Shown: positions 8,433 through 16,301 of the stretch, piece by piece
Position numbering within the stretch: the first letter of the stretch is position 1
Layout of the letters: the number at the start of each line of letters is the position of its first letter
From: Campylobacter troglodytis
GTDB lineage: Bacteria > Campylobacterota > Campylobacteria > Campylobacterales > Campylobacteraceae
Direction of reading: 5' to 3'
Assembly (NCBI RefSeq): GCF_006864425.1
Contig: NZ_QHLI01000010.1
Span: forward strand, 1-58,102
DNA length: 58,102 nt
Position numbers and translations under genes: made by a program
Notes under the pieces: generated by a model
Told to the model about the DNA's origin: nothing
The model's database searches: none
The model's input: only the letters and a program-made list of their open reading frames with translations

Positions 8433-10082
8433 CTACCTTAGGCTTAAATTTATAGCACTAATTAGCCCATATATAGAAGCATTGATAATGTCTGTGTCTA
8501 TGCCAACCCCAAAGAGCTTTTTGTCCTTGCTTTTAATTTGCACATAAGAAATGGCTTGAGAGCTTGAACCTTCCCTCAAGGAATGCTCACTGTAATCAAC
8601 TATGTCAAATTCAAGCTTCAAATTCTCGCGCAAGGCATTTGCCACAGCATCCAAGCGTCCATTTCCACTGCCCTTAATCAGCCTTTCTTCTTGCTTAAAA
8701 ACAGATCTTATCTCAACTGAGATCTTATCCTTCTTTTTAAATTCAAAATGAGGCACACTCAAAGGCTCAGTAAGATTTACAAATTCCTTGTGAAAGATCT
8801 CTAAGATCTCCTCAGGGCTTAATTCTTTATGCTTTTTATCAGAAAGATCCTTGATAAAATAAGAAAAATCCTCCCTAAAGCCCACAGGAAGATCAATTCC
8901 ATGCCCATGAAGCACATAGGCTATGCCTCCCTTGCCACTTTGTGAATTTATGCGAATCACATCGCTTTCATAAACCCTGCCAACATCCTTGGGATCTATT
9001 GGCAAATAAGGCACAGACCAGGTTTTAAGCTGATTTTTCTCGTGAAAGTCCATACCCTTTGCGATAGCATCTTGATGAGATCCTGAAAAGGCTGCAAAAA
9101 CAAGCTTACCAGAATAAGGCTGCCTATCATAAACCTTCATCTTGCTAACCCTCTCATAAAGCTCACAAATGCGTGGAATGTCGCTAAAATCAAGCTTGGG
9201 ATCAACTCCGTGAGTGTATAAATTCATAGCAAGGGTTATAAGATCGACATTTCCTGTCCTCTCTCCATTTCCAAACAGTGTCCCCTCAACACGATCAGCT
9301 CCTGCTAAAACCCCAAGCTCAGTAGCAGCCACAGCACAGCCTCTATCATTGTGAGCGTGTAAGGATACAAGCACCTTGTCTCTTTCGTTTAAATTCTTTG
9401 ACATATACTCAACAGCACTTGCATAAATATGAGGCAAACTTAACTCCACTGTGGCAGGTAGGTTGATAATAAGCTTTTTATCTAGGCTTGGCTTGAAGAT
9501 ATCAATTACTTCATTGCAAACCTCCAAGGCGTATTCTAATTCTGTTCCTGTGAAGCTCTCAGGTGAGTACTCAAAGCGAAAATTGCCCTCTATTTGCCCT
9601 GCTAGCTCCTTACAAAGTCTAGCACCGTTTGCTGCAATGGCTTTGATTTCTTCTTTACTTTTTTTAAAGACCTGTTCTCTTTGAGCCACTGAGGTGGAGT
9701 TATAAAAATGAACTATGGCATTAGGACAGCCTCTTAGGGATTCAAAGGTTTTTTTGATTATATGATCTCTTGCCTGGGTTAGAACTTGTATGCTAACGTC
9801 CTCAGGGATTAAATTTTGAGTGATTAAGGTGCGAACAAATTCATACTCAGTAGCACTTGCTGCTGGAAAGCCAACCTCAATCTCCTTAAAACCAAGCTCA
9901 ACTAAAAGCTTGAAAAAATCTATCTTTTCATCTAGGCTCATAGGTATGATAAGGGCTTGATTACCATCTCTTAGATCCACACTGCACCACAAGGGAGCCT
10001 TGGTTATAGCCTCTTTTTCACTCCATGCTCTACAAGGGTTTGGGGGGGTGAAATAATTTTTTTTGTATCTTGTATGACTCAT
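8433..10082 (-). CDS. leuA: 2-isopropylmalate synthase (type 2)
   Basis: Condenses acetyl-CoA with 2-oxoisovalerate, the first committed step of leucine synthesis. The 549 residues show the DRE-TIM barrel start WCSVDLRDGNQAL, the SLHAHNDRG metal-site motif, LFGNGERTGN, and a C-terminal regulatory domain ending in IYGLISAINLSLR. The N-terminus (KNYFTPPNPCRAWSEKEA) is that of the longer IPMS2 group. I choose the ATG at 10082, five bases after GGAG, rather than the in-frame ATG at 10094 that lies within the ribosome-binding region. It is probably cotranscribed with the fused lipid-A gene, an unrelated partner. Confidence 0.95.
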   Translation of the reverse strand: MSHTRYKKNYFTPPNPCRAWSEKEAITKAPLWCSVDLRDGNQALIIPMSLDEKIDFFKLLVELGFKEIEVGFPAASATEYEFVRTLITQNLIPEDVSIQVLTQARDHIIKKTFESLRGCPNAIVHFYNSTSVAQREQVFKKSKEEIKAIAANGARLCKELAGQIEGNFRFEYSPESFTGTELEYALEVCNEVIDIFKPSLDKKLIINLPATVELSLPHIYASAVEYMSKNLNERDKVLVSLHAHNDRGCAVAATELGVLAGADRVEGTLFGNGERTGNVDLITLAMNLYTHGVDPKLDFSDIPRICELYERVSKMKVYDRQPYSGKLVFAAFSGSHQDAIAKGMDFHEKNQLKTWSVPYLPIDPKDVGRVYESDVIRINSQSGKGGIAYVLHGHGIDLPVGFREDFSYFIKDLSDKKHKELSPEEILEIFHKEFVNLTEPLSVPHFEFKKKDKISVEIRSVFKQEERLIKGSGNGRLDAVANALRENLKLEFDIVDYSEHSLREGSSSQAISYVQIKSKDKKLFGVGIDTDIINASIYGLISAINLSLR

Positions 10083-10758
10083 CTTTAACTCCATTTTAAG
10101 CTGAATTTTAAGTTAATTTTAGCACAAATTTAGCCTAAATGCTTAACCTTGTCTAAATAAAAGAGCTAAATCTTAAATTTAAGCCTTTTAAAAAGAGTGT
10201 GCTTTTTGAATTTAGTTCTTTGGCAACAAGCATTGCTTTGTCATTTTTAGGCTTTTGAAGAAAGTAAAAAATTCACATTTTTGTTTGAGTGTTTATATTT
10301 TTAACTTATGATATTTTTGCGAGAAAATGCCTTGCTTCTTTTATGATGAGAGCCTTTGTCTAAGTTAAATGCTTTTTAAAAAAGCCTTGAATAAATTTAA
10401 AGCAAGGTTCTAGCCTTGCTTGAAACTGAATTTAGATATAATAGCCTTTTGCTTGATTAAAAAGCAAGGTTTTAAAGGGCTTTAAGAATTTTAAAATTAA
10501 AGTACTTCGAAGTTATTTTCGCAAAAAAGCTCTAAAAAGGCTTAAATTTTAAAAACAAGATCTGTGAATTTAAAAGTTTTTAAAGCCTAAATTTAAAGGC
10601 TTTTTTCAAAACAGCATTGATCTTTGTTTTGATGTGCGTTAAGTGGCTCAAAAAAGATCTGCTTTGCTTCAAGCTACTTGCTAAAAATGACAATTTTAGC
10701 TACTAAATTAATTTGAAAAAAGAGCCATTTGTAAAAAAGTTTGTTTCAAAGGAAGACT
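10083..10758. other. Divergent intergenic region leuA-ftsW
   Basis: About 680 bp with no convincing coding frame. It must contain the promoters of leuA (-) and ftsW (+). A perfect small hairpin AGCAAGG-TTCTAG-CCTTGCT lies near 10402-10422, with a related run of AGCAAGG near 10460. The rest is AT-rich low-complexity DNA rich in TTTAAA and AAGCTTT words. Confidence 0.4.
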
Positions 10759-11922
10759 GTGCTTGCTGATAAAAAATTATTCTACCTAGCCTGTGTTTTA
10801 ATCACCATAAGCATAGTATTTTCCTACTCTTTGAGTGCCTTTACTGTGCTTTATTTTTCTTATAGCGAATTTCATTTTTTCATCCGCCAACTTTGCTTTG
10901 GCTTTAGTGGCATACTCATAATGTTTTTTTTATCAAGGCTTAATCCTGATGGCAAGCTTTTTCACTCCTTTATGAGTTTCTTGCTTATAGCAAGCTTTAT
11001 AGCCATTATAATCTTGCCCTTTTTACCCACAAATTTAGCCACAGCAAGTGGGGGTGCTAAACGTTGGATAAGACTTGGGGCGGTTTCTATTTCCCCTGTT
11101 GAATTTTTTAAGATAGGGCTTATTTATTTTCTTGCTTGGTCTTATACTCGCAGAATTTATGAGGGCAAAAAGAGCATAAAGGGCGAGGTTTTAATCCTAC
11201 TTCCTTATATAATACTATCTTTGATCATCATAGGCTACATTTATCTTACTCAAAATGATCTAGGACAAAGCGTAATTAGCATCTTTTTGGTCCTAGCCCT
11301 TGCCTTTTTTGCAGGAGCAAGCAAGAGGCTCTTTGCTGGGGGGCTGATCCTAGCTACTATGATAGGAATTTTGGTGATTTTTAGTAGCGAAAGGAGGATA
11401 GAAAGGATTACAAATTGGTGGGGAAACATTCAAGATGCCTTCTTGCCCCTCTTTCCTCAGTGGCTAGCAAATGCCTTGCAAGTTAGCAGTAAGGATGAGC
11501 CTTATCAAATTTCACACTCCCTTAATGCCATAGCACACGGGGGCTTTTTTGGCGAGGGCTTGGGGCTTGGGATCTTTAAGCTTGGCTTTTTAAGCGAGGT
11601 GCATACAGACTTTGTGCTCTCAGGCATAGCAGAGGAAATTGGACTTTTGGGACTTGGCTTGGTGTGTTTTTTGTATTTACTTTTAATTTTGCGTATATTT
11701 AAGATTGCAGGTCGTTGTGAGAACAAGGTGCATTTTATTTTTTGCTCAGGAGTAGCCTTGTTACTACTCTTTTCTTTCTTTATGAATGCCTTTGGTATCA
11801 TCTCTTTAACTCCCTTAAAAGGCGTGGCTGTGCCTCTTTTAAGCTATGGAGGAAGCTCGATGTGGGCGGTTTGCATAGGGCTTGGCTATGTGCTAATGAT
11901 TTCTAAAAAGGTTAGATTATGA
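10759..11922 (+). CDS. ftsW: Peptidoglycan glycosyltransferase FtsW
   Basis: SEDS-family septal peptidoglycan polymerase, about 387 residues with about ten membrane helices. Family signatures are visible: GGAKRWIRLG, SPVEFFKIGLIYFLAW, LTQNDLGQSV, GGFFGEGLGLG, HTDFVLSGIAEEIGLLG and the C-terminal PLLSYGGSSM. The GTG at 10759 is chosen because AAGGA lies six bases upstream; an in-frame TTG at 10741 has no such site. The gene overlaps murG by four bases, so the lipid-II synthase and its polymerase are translated together. The short cytoplasmic tail (SKKVRL) is normal for this group. Confidence 0.93.
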   Translation: MLADKKLFYLACVLITISIVFSYSLSAFTVLYFSYSEFHFFIRQLCFGFSGILIMFFLSRLNPDGKLFHSFMSFLLIASFIAIIILPFLPTNLATASGGAKRWIRLGAVSISPVEFFKIGLIYFLAWSYTRRIYEGKKSIKGEVLILLPYIILSLIIIGYIYLTQNDLGQSVISIFLVLALAFFAGASKRLFAGGLILATMIGILVIFSSERRIERITNWWGNIQDAFLPLFPQWLANALQVSSKDEPYQISHSLNAIAHGGFFGEGLGLGIFKLGFLSEVHTDFVLSGIAEEIGLLGLGLVCFLYLLLILRIFKIAGRCENKVHFIFCSGVALLLLFSFFMNAFGIISLTPLKGVAVPLLSYGGSSMWAVCIGLGYVLMISKKVRL

Positions 11923-12944
11923 GGATAGTAATTACAGGTGGTGGAACGGGAGGGCATTTAAGCATAGCACGGTCTTTGCTTGAGGCTGCGTTAGGTTTAA
12001 ATTTAGACTGTATTTACATAGGATCTCAAAGCGGACAGGATAAAAAATGGTTTGAAAATGAGGACAAATTCAAAGAAAAATATTTTTTAGCAAGTAGCGG
12101 TGTAGTAAATAAAAAAGGGTTTGCAAAGATCAAGGCCCTCTTTGAGATCTTAAATTTAAGCCTTAAAGCAAGAAAGATCTTAAACGAAAAAGAAATTAAG
12201 GCTGTTTTTAGTGTGGGAGGCTACTCAGCTGCTGCTGCTAGCTTTGCTGCCATCTTAGCCGGTGTGCCTCTTTTCATACATGAGCAAAACTCAAAAAGTG
12301 GTAGCTTAAATTCACTCTTAAAGCCCTTTGCGAAAGGCTTTTACTCAGCCTTTGATGAAGATCCTATGCCCTATCCTGTGAATGAAACATTCTTTAAGAG
12401 TGCGAGATTAAGGACAGGGCTTAAAAGCATCATTTTTTTAGGTGGTTCTCAAGGGGCTAGTTTTATAAATGATTTGGCCCTTAAACTGGCTTTAAAGCTA
12501 GATAAAAAAGGCATTAAGATCATTCATCAATGTGGAGAAAAGGATCTTAAAAAATGTCAAGAATTCTACGAAAATTCACATATAAAAGCTGACTGTTTTG
12601 ATTTTAGCAAACATTTGGCTGAAAAAATGAGCGAGGCGGATTTGGCTATTTCCAGAGCTGGGGCTAGTACGGTTTTTGAGCTGTGTGCAAATGCCTTGCC
12701 TGCCATTTTTATCCCCTATCCTTTTGCTGCTAAAAATCATCAGTTTTTTAATGCTAAGTTCTTGCTTGATAAAAACCTAGGTCAAATTTTTACTCAAAAT
12801 GAGCTTGAAAGGGATCAAGATCAAAAAGAGCTTTTAAATGCTATCTTTTCTATGAATTTAGCCCAAATTTCAAAAGATCTTACAAATTTTACAAGCAAGG
12901 ATGGAGCAAGGCTTTTGCTTGAAGATGCCTTGTTGAAAATTTAA
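11919..12944 (+). CDS. murG: UDP-GlcNAc:lipid I N-acetylglucosaminyltransferase MurG
   Basis: Adds GlcNAc to lipid I to make lipid II on the inner face of the membrane. It is a 341-residue GT-B enzyme with the N-terminal loop GGGTGGH at residues 7-13, SVGGYSAAAASFAA, HEQNSKSGSLN, the second Gly-rich loop LGGSQGASFIND, and the donor-site region SRAGASTVFELCANALPAIFIPYP. The ATGA overlap with ftsW marks translational coupling. Nothing unusual in length or motifs. Confidence 0.95.
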   Translation: MRIVITGGGTGGHLSIARSLLEAALGLNLDCIYIGSQSGQDKKWFENEDKFKEKYFLASSGVVNKKGFAKIKALFEILNLSLKARKILNEKEIKAVFSVGGYSAAAASFAAILAGVPLFIHEQNSKSGSLNSLLKPFAKGFYSAFDEDPMPYPVNETFFKSARLRTGLKSIIFLGGSQGASFINDLALKLALKLDKKGIKIIHQCGEKDLKKCQEFYENSHIKADCFDFSKHLAEKMSEADLAISRAGASTVFELCANALPAIFIPYPFAAKNHQFFNAKFLLDKNLGQIFTQNELERDQDQKELLNAIFSMNLAQISKDLTNFTSKDGARLLLEDALLKI

Positions 12945-12949
12945 GCTAT

Positions 12950-13073
12950 TAATGTGAGCTATTAATGCTTGTAACTAAAATTACATAGGATTTTTCCCAA
13001 GCTATTTTAACAAAGCCTTAAGCTTTCTTTAAGCTTGATCAAAATTTAGCTTCTTTTAAGTGCGTAAATAGGG
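12950..13073 (-). mobile_element. IS end fragment
   Basis: A short piece resembling the left ends at about 310 and 54605 (words TAACTAAAAT...TAGGATTTTT...AAGC.ATTTTAACAAA). It carries no coding sequence. It is joined directly to the left end of the next IS copy in the opposite orientation. Confidence 0.5.
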
Positions 13074-13655
13074 TCCCAATCAAACTTAAACTCTAATAAA
13101 TAAGCTTTAAGTTATGATTTACAGAGTGAAAAACAAGCATATTAATCGTTTAATAATTTCAAAGGCTAAATTGTAATAGTTTCTTAAATATTTCTGTCTT
13201 GATCTTAAAGCCATAAAAATTGCAAAAATTTGTCATATTTCACACAATTTTTTAGCAAAGATGTTTATAAGCAACTTAGCACCTTAATGACACAAGAATG
13301 CAAAAATATTTCAAAAATGTGAAATGTAAATTGATGAGAATTATTTTTGCAATGCTAGGTTCGTAATTGCCTAGCAAAAGGTACAAATGCACAAAACCGT
13401 GTAAGCATTCTAAAAATGAGTTTGCCAAAATCACATAAATGTAACTGTGAATTTTTTTGCTTCGTGCTCTTGCAACTGCGTAGTAAAAGGGCTTTTACCA
13501 AACATAACTTAGCCAAATTCAAAGGAATCAAAAAAGAGCAATTTTATGCTTCATATAAAAGAAATAGCATTTATATACAAGATGAAAATTCAAGATCAAG
13601 CTTTGCATAAGATCTTCTAAAACTAATAGGGCAAAATCAGCTTAAGTTCTCTTAA
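13074..13655 (+). mobile_element. Decayed IS1595-like copy, second subfamily
   Basis: The left end (CAATCAAACTTAAACTCTAA) matches the ends near 43843 and 53815, and the right end near 13632-13655 (GCAAAATCAGCTTAAGTT) matches 52913. Between them a fragment near 13400-13610 can be read as the C-terminal part of the transposase (NEFAN-like, then LAKFKGIKKEQFYASYKRN). A clear mini-palindrome insert at about 13455-13489 (T-run, GCTTCGTGCTCTTGCAAC, then AGTAAAAG) interrupts the position equivalent to NFWGF. Much of the 5' half is missing. Not functional. Confidence 0.65.
13455..13489 (+). repeat. Mini-palindrome insert in IS copy
   Basis: About 35 bp, TTTTGCT at the left and AGTAAAAG at the right forming an imperfect terminal inverted repeat around CTTGCAACTG. 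Related inserts follow T-runs at other positions of the IS copies across the window. The best-formed example is 54878-54916, with an exact 8-base inverted repeat CTTTTACT/AGTAAAAA(A). Confidence 0.6.
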
Positions 13656-13841
13656 ATCTAAGATAAAAGTGTATTTAAGTGCTGAAATTTTGGTTTGTGA
13701 ATTTTAAACAAAGTTGCTAAAATAATTTTACATTAAAAAGTCAAGGTGCATACAAAATACAAACAACGGATTACAGAACACTGACTTTTATTAAAATATG
13801 CAAAAGTAAAGTTTTGTTATCTATAATCTGCACGGACGAGC

Positions 13842-14386
13842 CTACTTTGTGAATTTAGCCCAAAATAAAAGCCAAAATTCACAACACGCATTAAAATTCA
13901 CACTAAATTCAAGCCCAAAATTCAAAAATTCACAAAAAAGCCTTAAATTCACGCAAATGCGTTTTTTGATATGCTCTGCGATTTCTTTTGCTTTTTGCAC
14001 CCCATAATGCTCGCACACAAAGACAAGTGCCATATCTATACTAGCTAGCAAAAGTGTAGATCTTGCCATATTTGCGGACATCCTTTTGCCACAATACGCA
14101 CTCACTTTGACACCCATTCAAAAGCCCTTGTCGTTGCCTTCTTGCTATTTACAAACCGTGCATGCCAAAAGTGGCACATCCGTGCAAACGCAAAGCGTAA
14201 ATTTTAACCTTTGTGCGAGATTTTTAGAAAATTTATCTATTTCATTTTCAAGCAAATCGTGCCAAAGCCGTGGGGCAAAAGTGGGATCTTATCTTTCACA
14301 AAGGCATTAAAATCGCTTGTTTGCACCCTACAAGCTTGTGTGCTTTCAACTAAAACCCTTTCCTACCTTGCGGAGTTTTCCACTTT
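13842..14386 (-). pseudogene. Decayed gene of unknown family
   Basis: A minus-strand reading track broken by stops and at least one frameshift. The C-terminal piece (13842-14117) contains the protein-like helix ANMARSTLLLASIDMALVFV followed by CEHYGVQKAKEIAEHIKKR. Upstream, in shifting frames, are FNAFVKDKIPLLP and NEIDKFSKNLAQRLKFTLC. The composition is that of real protein, not chance ORFs, but I do not recognise the family. It lies between IS debris and the restriction island. The preceding 190 bp (13656-13841) hold no feature. Confidence 0.45.
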
Positions 14387-14594
14387 AGACTCCCCCCTCC
14401 CTTGCGGAGGGGGGCAAGGGGGGTGGGTAGAATGAGCGGTTTTTTCTTTTTGTGAATTTTGCGTTTTTAGTTAAAGGGGGAAAATGTAACTGCCACTGCC
14501 ATTCAAATGCAAATCCACGATTTTATCGCTAATAAATACATTGTTAATTTCTTGCAGTTTGCAACCCCTATCGCAAATTAAACCCACATTCTCG
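14387..14594 (-). repeat. 208-bp copy of the type IIG specificity region
   Basis: Nearly identical to 16866-17073, which lies inside the type IIG gene. It encodes ENVGLICDRGCKLQEINNVF through GSGSYIFPL and ends in the same GC-rich palindrome. Only a few bases differ. It lies beyond the 3' end of the enzyme gene, in direct orientation and without start or remaining gene body, so it is a detached partial duplicate. Confidence 0.9.
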
Positions 14595-14605
14595 TGGCAA
14601 TGCTT

Positions 14606-14760
14606 GATTGACCCACCCCCTAAATCCCCCTCCGCAAGGGAGGGGGACTTTTGGTTGTAATCCACACTCGCAAGGGAGGGGGACTTTGAGAGAGAATCCA
14701 TTGAGTCCCCCTGCCGTGCGGAGGGTTTTGCTTAGGCTTTCACCTCGCAACTCGTTGGGT
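14606..14760. repeat. GC-rich palindromic repeat cluster
   Basis: Four partial copies of a repeat built on CCCTCCGCAAGGGAGGGGG (about 14613-14660, 14665-14690, 14703-14730 and a worn copy to 14760). Their GC content stands out against the AT-rich surroundings. The same unit recurs at 14391-14430 and at many places inside the neighbouring type IIG gene. Confidence 0.75.
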
Positions 14761-14863
14761 GGATAAATTCGCATTTTGTCTGAATTTATTGATCTTTGCT
14801 AAATCCTTGAATTTTTACAAGCTCTACAAAAGATTTAGCATTTTTGCCCTGTGTTTTTAACGC

Positions 14864-16015
14864 TCACACTAACTCAATTTTCGCGATTTGCTTTTCGATT
14901 TCAAGGCTTTTGTGTAGGGTTTTAATAATGCGTTCAAAGTGGGCGTAGTCGAGTTTTTCTTTATCGCTTGTTTTGGCTTTGCCAGTGGCTTTGTGGGATT
15001 TTAGGTATTTGTCTAAAACTTGATAGCCTCCGATTTTATACTCCCACACAGCCCTTTCAACGCCCTTAAAATGCAAGCTTTCATTGACAAAAATTTCTTT
15101 TGAGTCCGCATTATAGGCGATTTTTGAGATGATTTTATCATCGCCGTTGTCAATCGCCACGCCCACGTCATTTAAGCTTTCATCGTTTAAGTCAGCTTTC
15201 ATTAAATGCAAAGTTATAAGCTCGCCTCCTAGCTTGCTTAAAGCCAAAAAGCTCTCTTTGCTTGCTACAAAGGGGATTTTTGGGTAATCAATCTTTAAAA
15301 AATCCAAAAATTTCTCTCTGTAAGTTTTATGATAAAGCACGGCGTAGATATAGCCTAAAATCGCCTCTGGACATAAGGTAAATTCAGCTTTGTGCGATAA
15401 ATCGGGGAGTTTGCCACTCGCTTCGTCAATAGACTCTTCTGTCTTATTTCCTCGCTCGTGGCTACACAACCCCGATTTCTCATCACAAATCTTAGAATTT
15501 ACAAATAGCATAGGATTAGCGTTAAAATCTGCCTCACTCCATTTATATTTGGAATCTATGAATTCACGGAATTTGGGGGTGAAATTTTCTACAAATGAAG
15601 CCTTCTCATCTTGCGAAGTGGCATTATCCAAAGATAAAGCCCCCTTGCCTTGCGAAGTAGGGTTTGCCAAAGATAAAGCCCCCTTGCCTTGCGAAGTAGG
15701 GTTTGCCAAAGATAAAGCCCCCTTGCCTTGCGAAGTAGGGTTTGCCAAAGATAAAGCCCCCTCCCTTGCGGAGGGGGTTTGGGGGTGGGTGAATTTTGCG
15801 TTAGCAAAATTTTTATCTTGCGAAGTAAATTCTGCCTTAGCAAAATTATCATTTAAAGCATTTTGAATTACATTTAAAACGCCCTCTAAATTTTCCAAAA
15901 TTTCATTATTCCAAAAGCGTAAAATTCTAAAATTTTGACTTTCTAAATAGAAATCCCTTTGAATGTCGGAGTGATTTATGGAATCTTTACCCACCCCCCA
16001 AACCCCCCTCCGCAA
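14864..16015 (-). CDS. Type IIG-like restriction enzyme, C-terminal part (out of frame)
   Basis: Continuation of the enzyme at 15987-19808 in the -1 register. Its first part completes the DUF559 fold (FYLESQNFRILRFWNNEIL, ENLEGVLNVIQNAL). A run of repeat-derived peptide follows, with three copies of a 13-residue unit containing LANPTSQGKG. From about NFTPKFREFIDSKYKW onward it is the normal C-terminus of this enzyme family (PEAILGYIYAVLYHKTYREK, FLDFLKIDYPKIPF, ELITLHLM, EYKIGGYQVLDKYLKSH). No ribosome-binding site precedes its nominal start, so it is unlikely to be made alone. One-base slippage in the adjoining C or G runs would join the two parts. Confidence 0.75.
   Translation of the reverse strand: MRRGVWGVGKDSINHSDIQRDFYLESQNFRILRFWNNEILENLEGVLNVIQNALNDNFAKAEFTSQDKNFANAKFTHPQTPSAREGALSLANPTSQGKGALSLANPTSQGKGALSLANPTSQGKGALSLDNATSQDEKASFVENFTPKFREFIDSKYKWSEADFNANPMLFVNSKICDEKSGLCSHERGNKTEESIDEASGKLPDLSHKAEFTLCPEAILGYIYAVLYHKTYREKFLDFLKIDYPKIPFVASKESFLALSKLGGELITLHLMKADLNDESLNDVGVAIDNGDDKIISKIAYNADSKEIFVNESLHFKGVERAVWEYKIGGYQVLDKYLKSHKATGKAKTSDKEKLDYAHFERIIKTLHKSLEIEKQIAKIELV
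15632..15748 (-). repeat. Three 39-bp in-frame tandem repeats
   Basis: Units start at 15632, 15671 and 15710, exactly 39 bp apart, with a partial fourth from 15749. Each encodes 13 residues including LANPTSQGKG. The length is a multiple of three, so copy-number change would not shift the frame. The unit contains a worn version of the GC-rich palindrome (CCCTTGCCTTGCGAAG). Confidence 0.9.
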
Positions 16016-16301
16016 GGGAGGGGGGGTTTAATGTGTCGCCCTCTTGCAAGGGAGGGCTTTTTGTATCCACGCTTTGCAAATTGTGGGGGCTTTTTCGCTC
16101 GTCATTTATGGCGTGTTGCGAGCCATCGCACTCGATAATCAGCCGTTTTTCAAGGCAAACAAAGTCAGCGATGTATTTTGAGTCGATTACAAATTGCCGT
16201 CTAAATGAAAAGCCTAGCTTTTTGTTTCTCAATTCTTGCCAAAGTTTGTTTTCGGCGTCTGTGGGGTTTTTTCGCATCTTGCGGCTAAATTCTTTCATAT
16301 A
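15868..16301 (-). other. DUF559 nuclease domain inserted in the type IIG gene
   Basis: In the minus strand the first half (16301 to about 16090) encodes MKEFSRKMRKNPTDAENKLW, FSFRRQFVIDSKYIADFVCL and IIECDGSQHA, the conserved core of the DUF559/Vsr-like PD-(D/E)xK fold (D in YIADF, E-x-D in IECDG). The second half (about 15975-15868) encodes FYLESQNFRILRFWNNEILENLEGVL. A GC-rich palindrome copy sits between the halves and carries the frameshift. Type IIG enzymes do not normally have this domain. Confidence 0.8.

Noticed and set aside
14471-14701. Small gene encoding a GLICDRGC-type protein
   Set aside because: It is the detached 208-bp duplicate of the type IIG gene plus palindrome sequence, without start signals.
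15632-15760. CRISPR-like direct repeats
   Set aside because: Units are contiguous with no spacers and are translated in frame; they are a coding tandem repeat.
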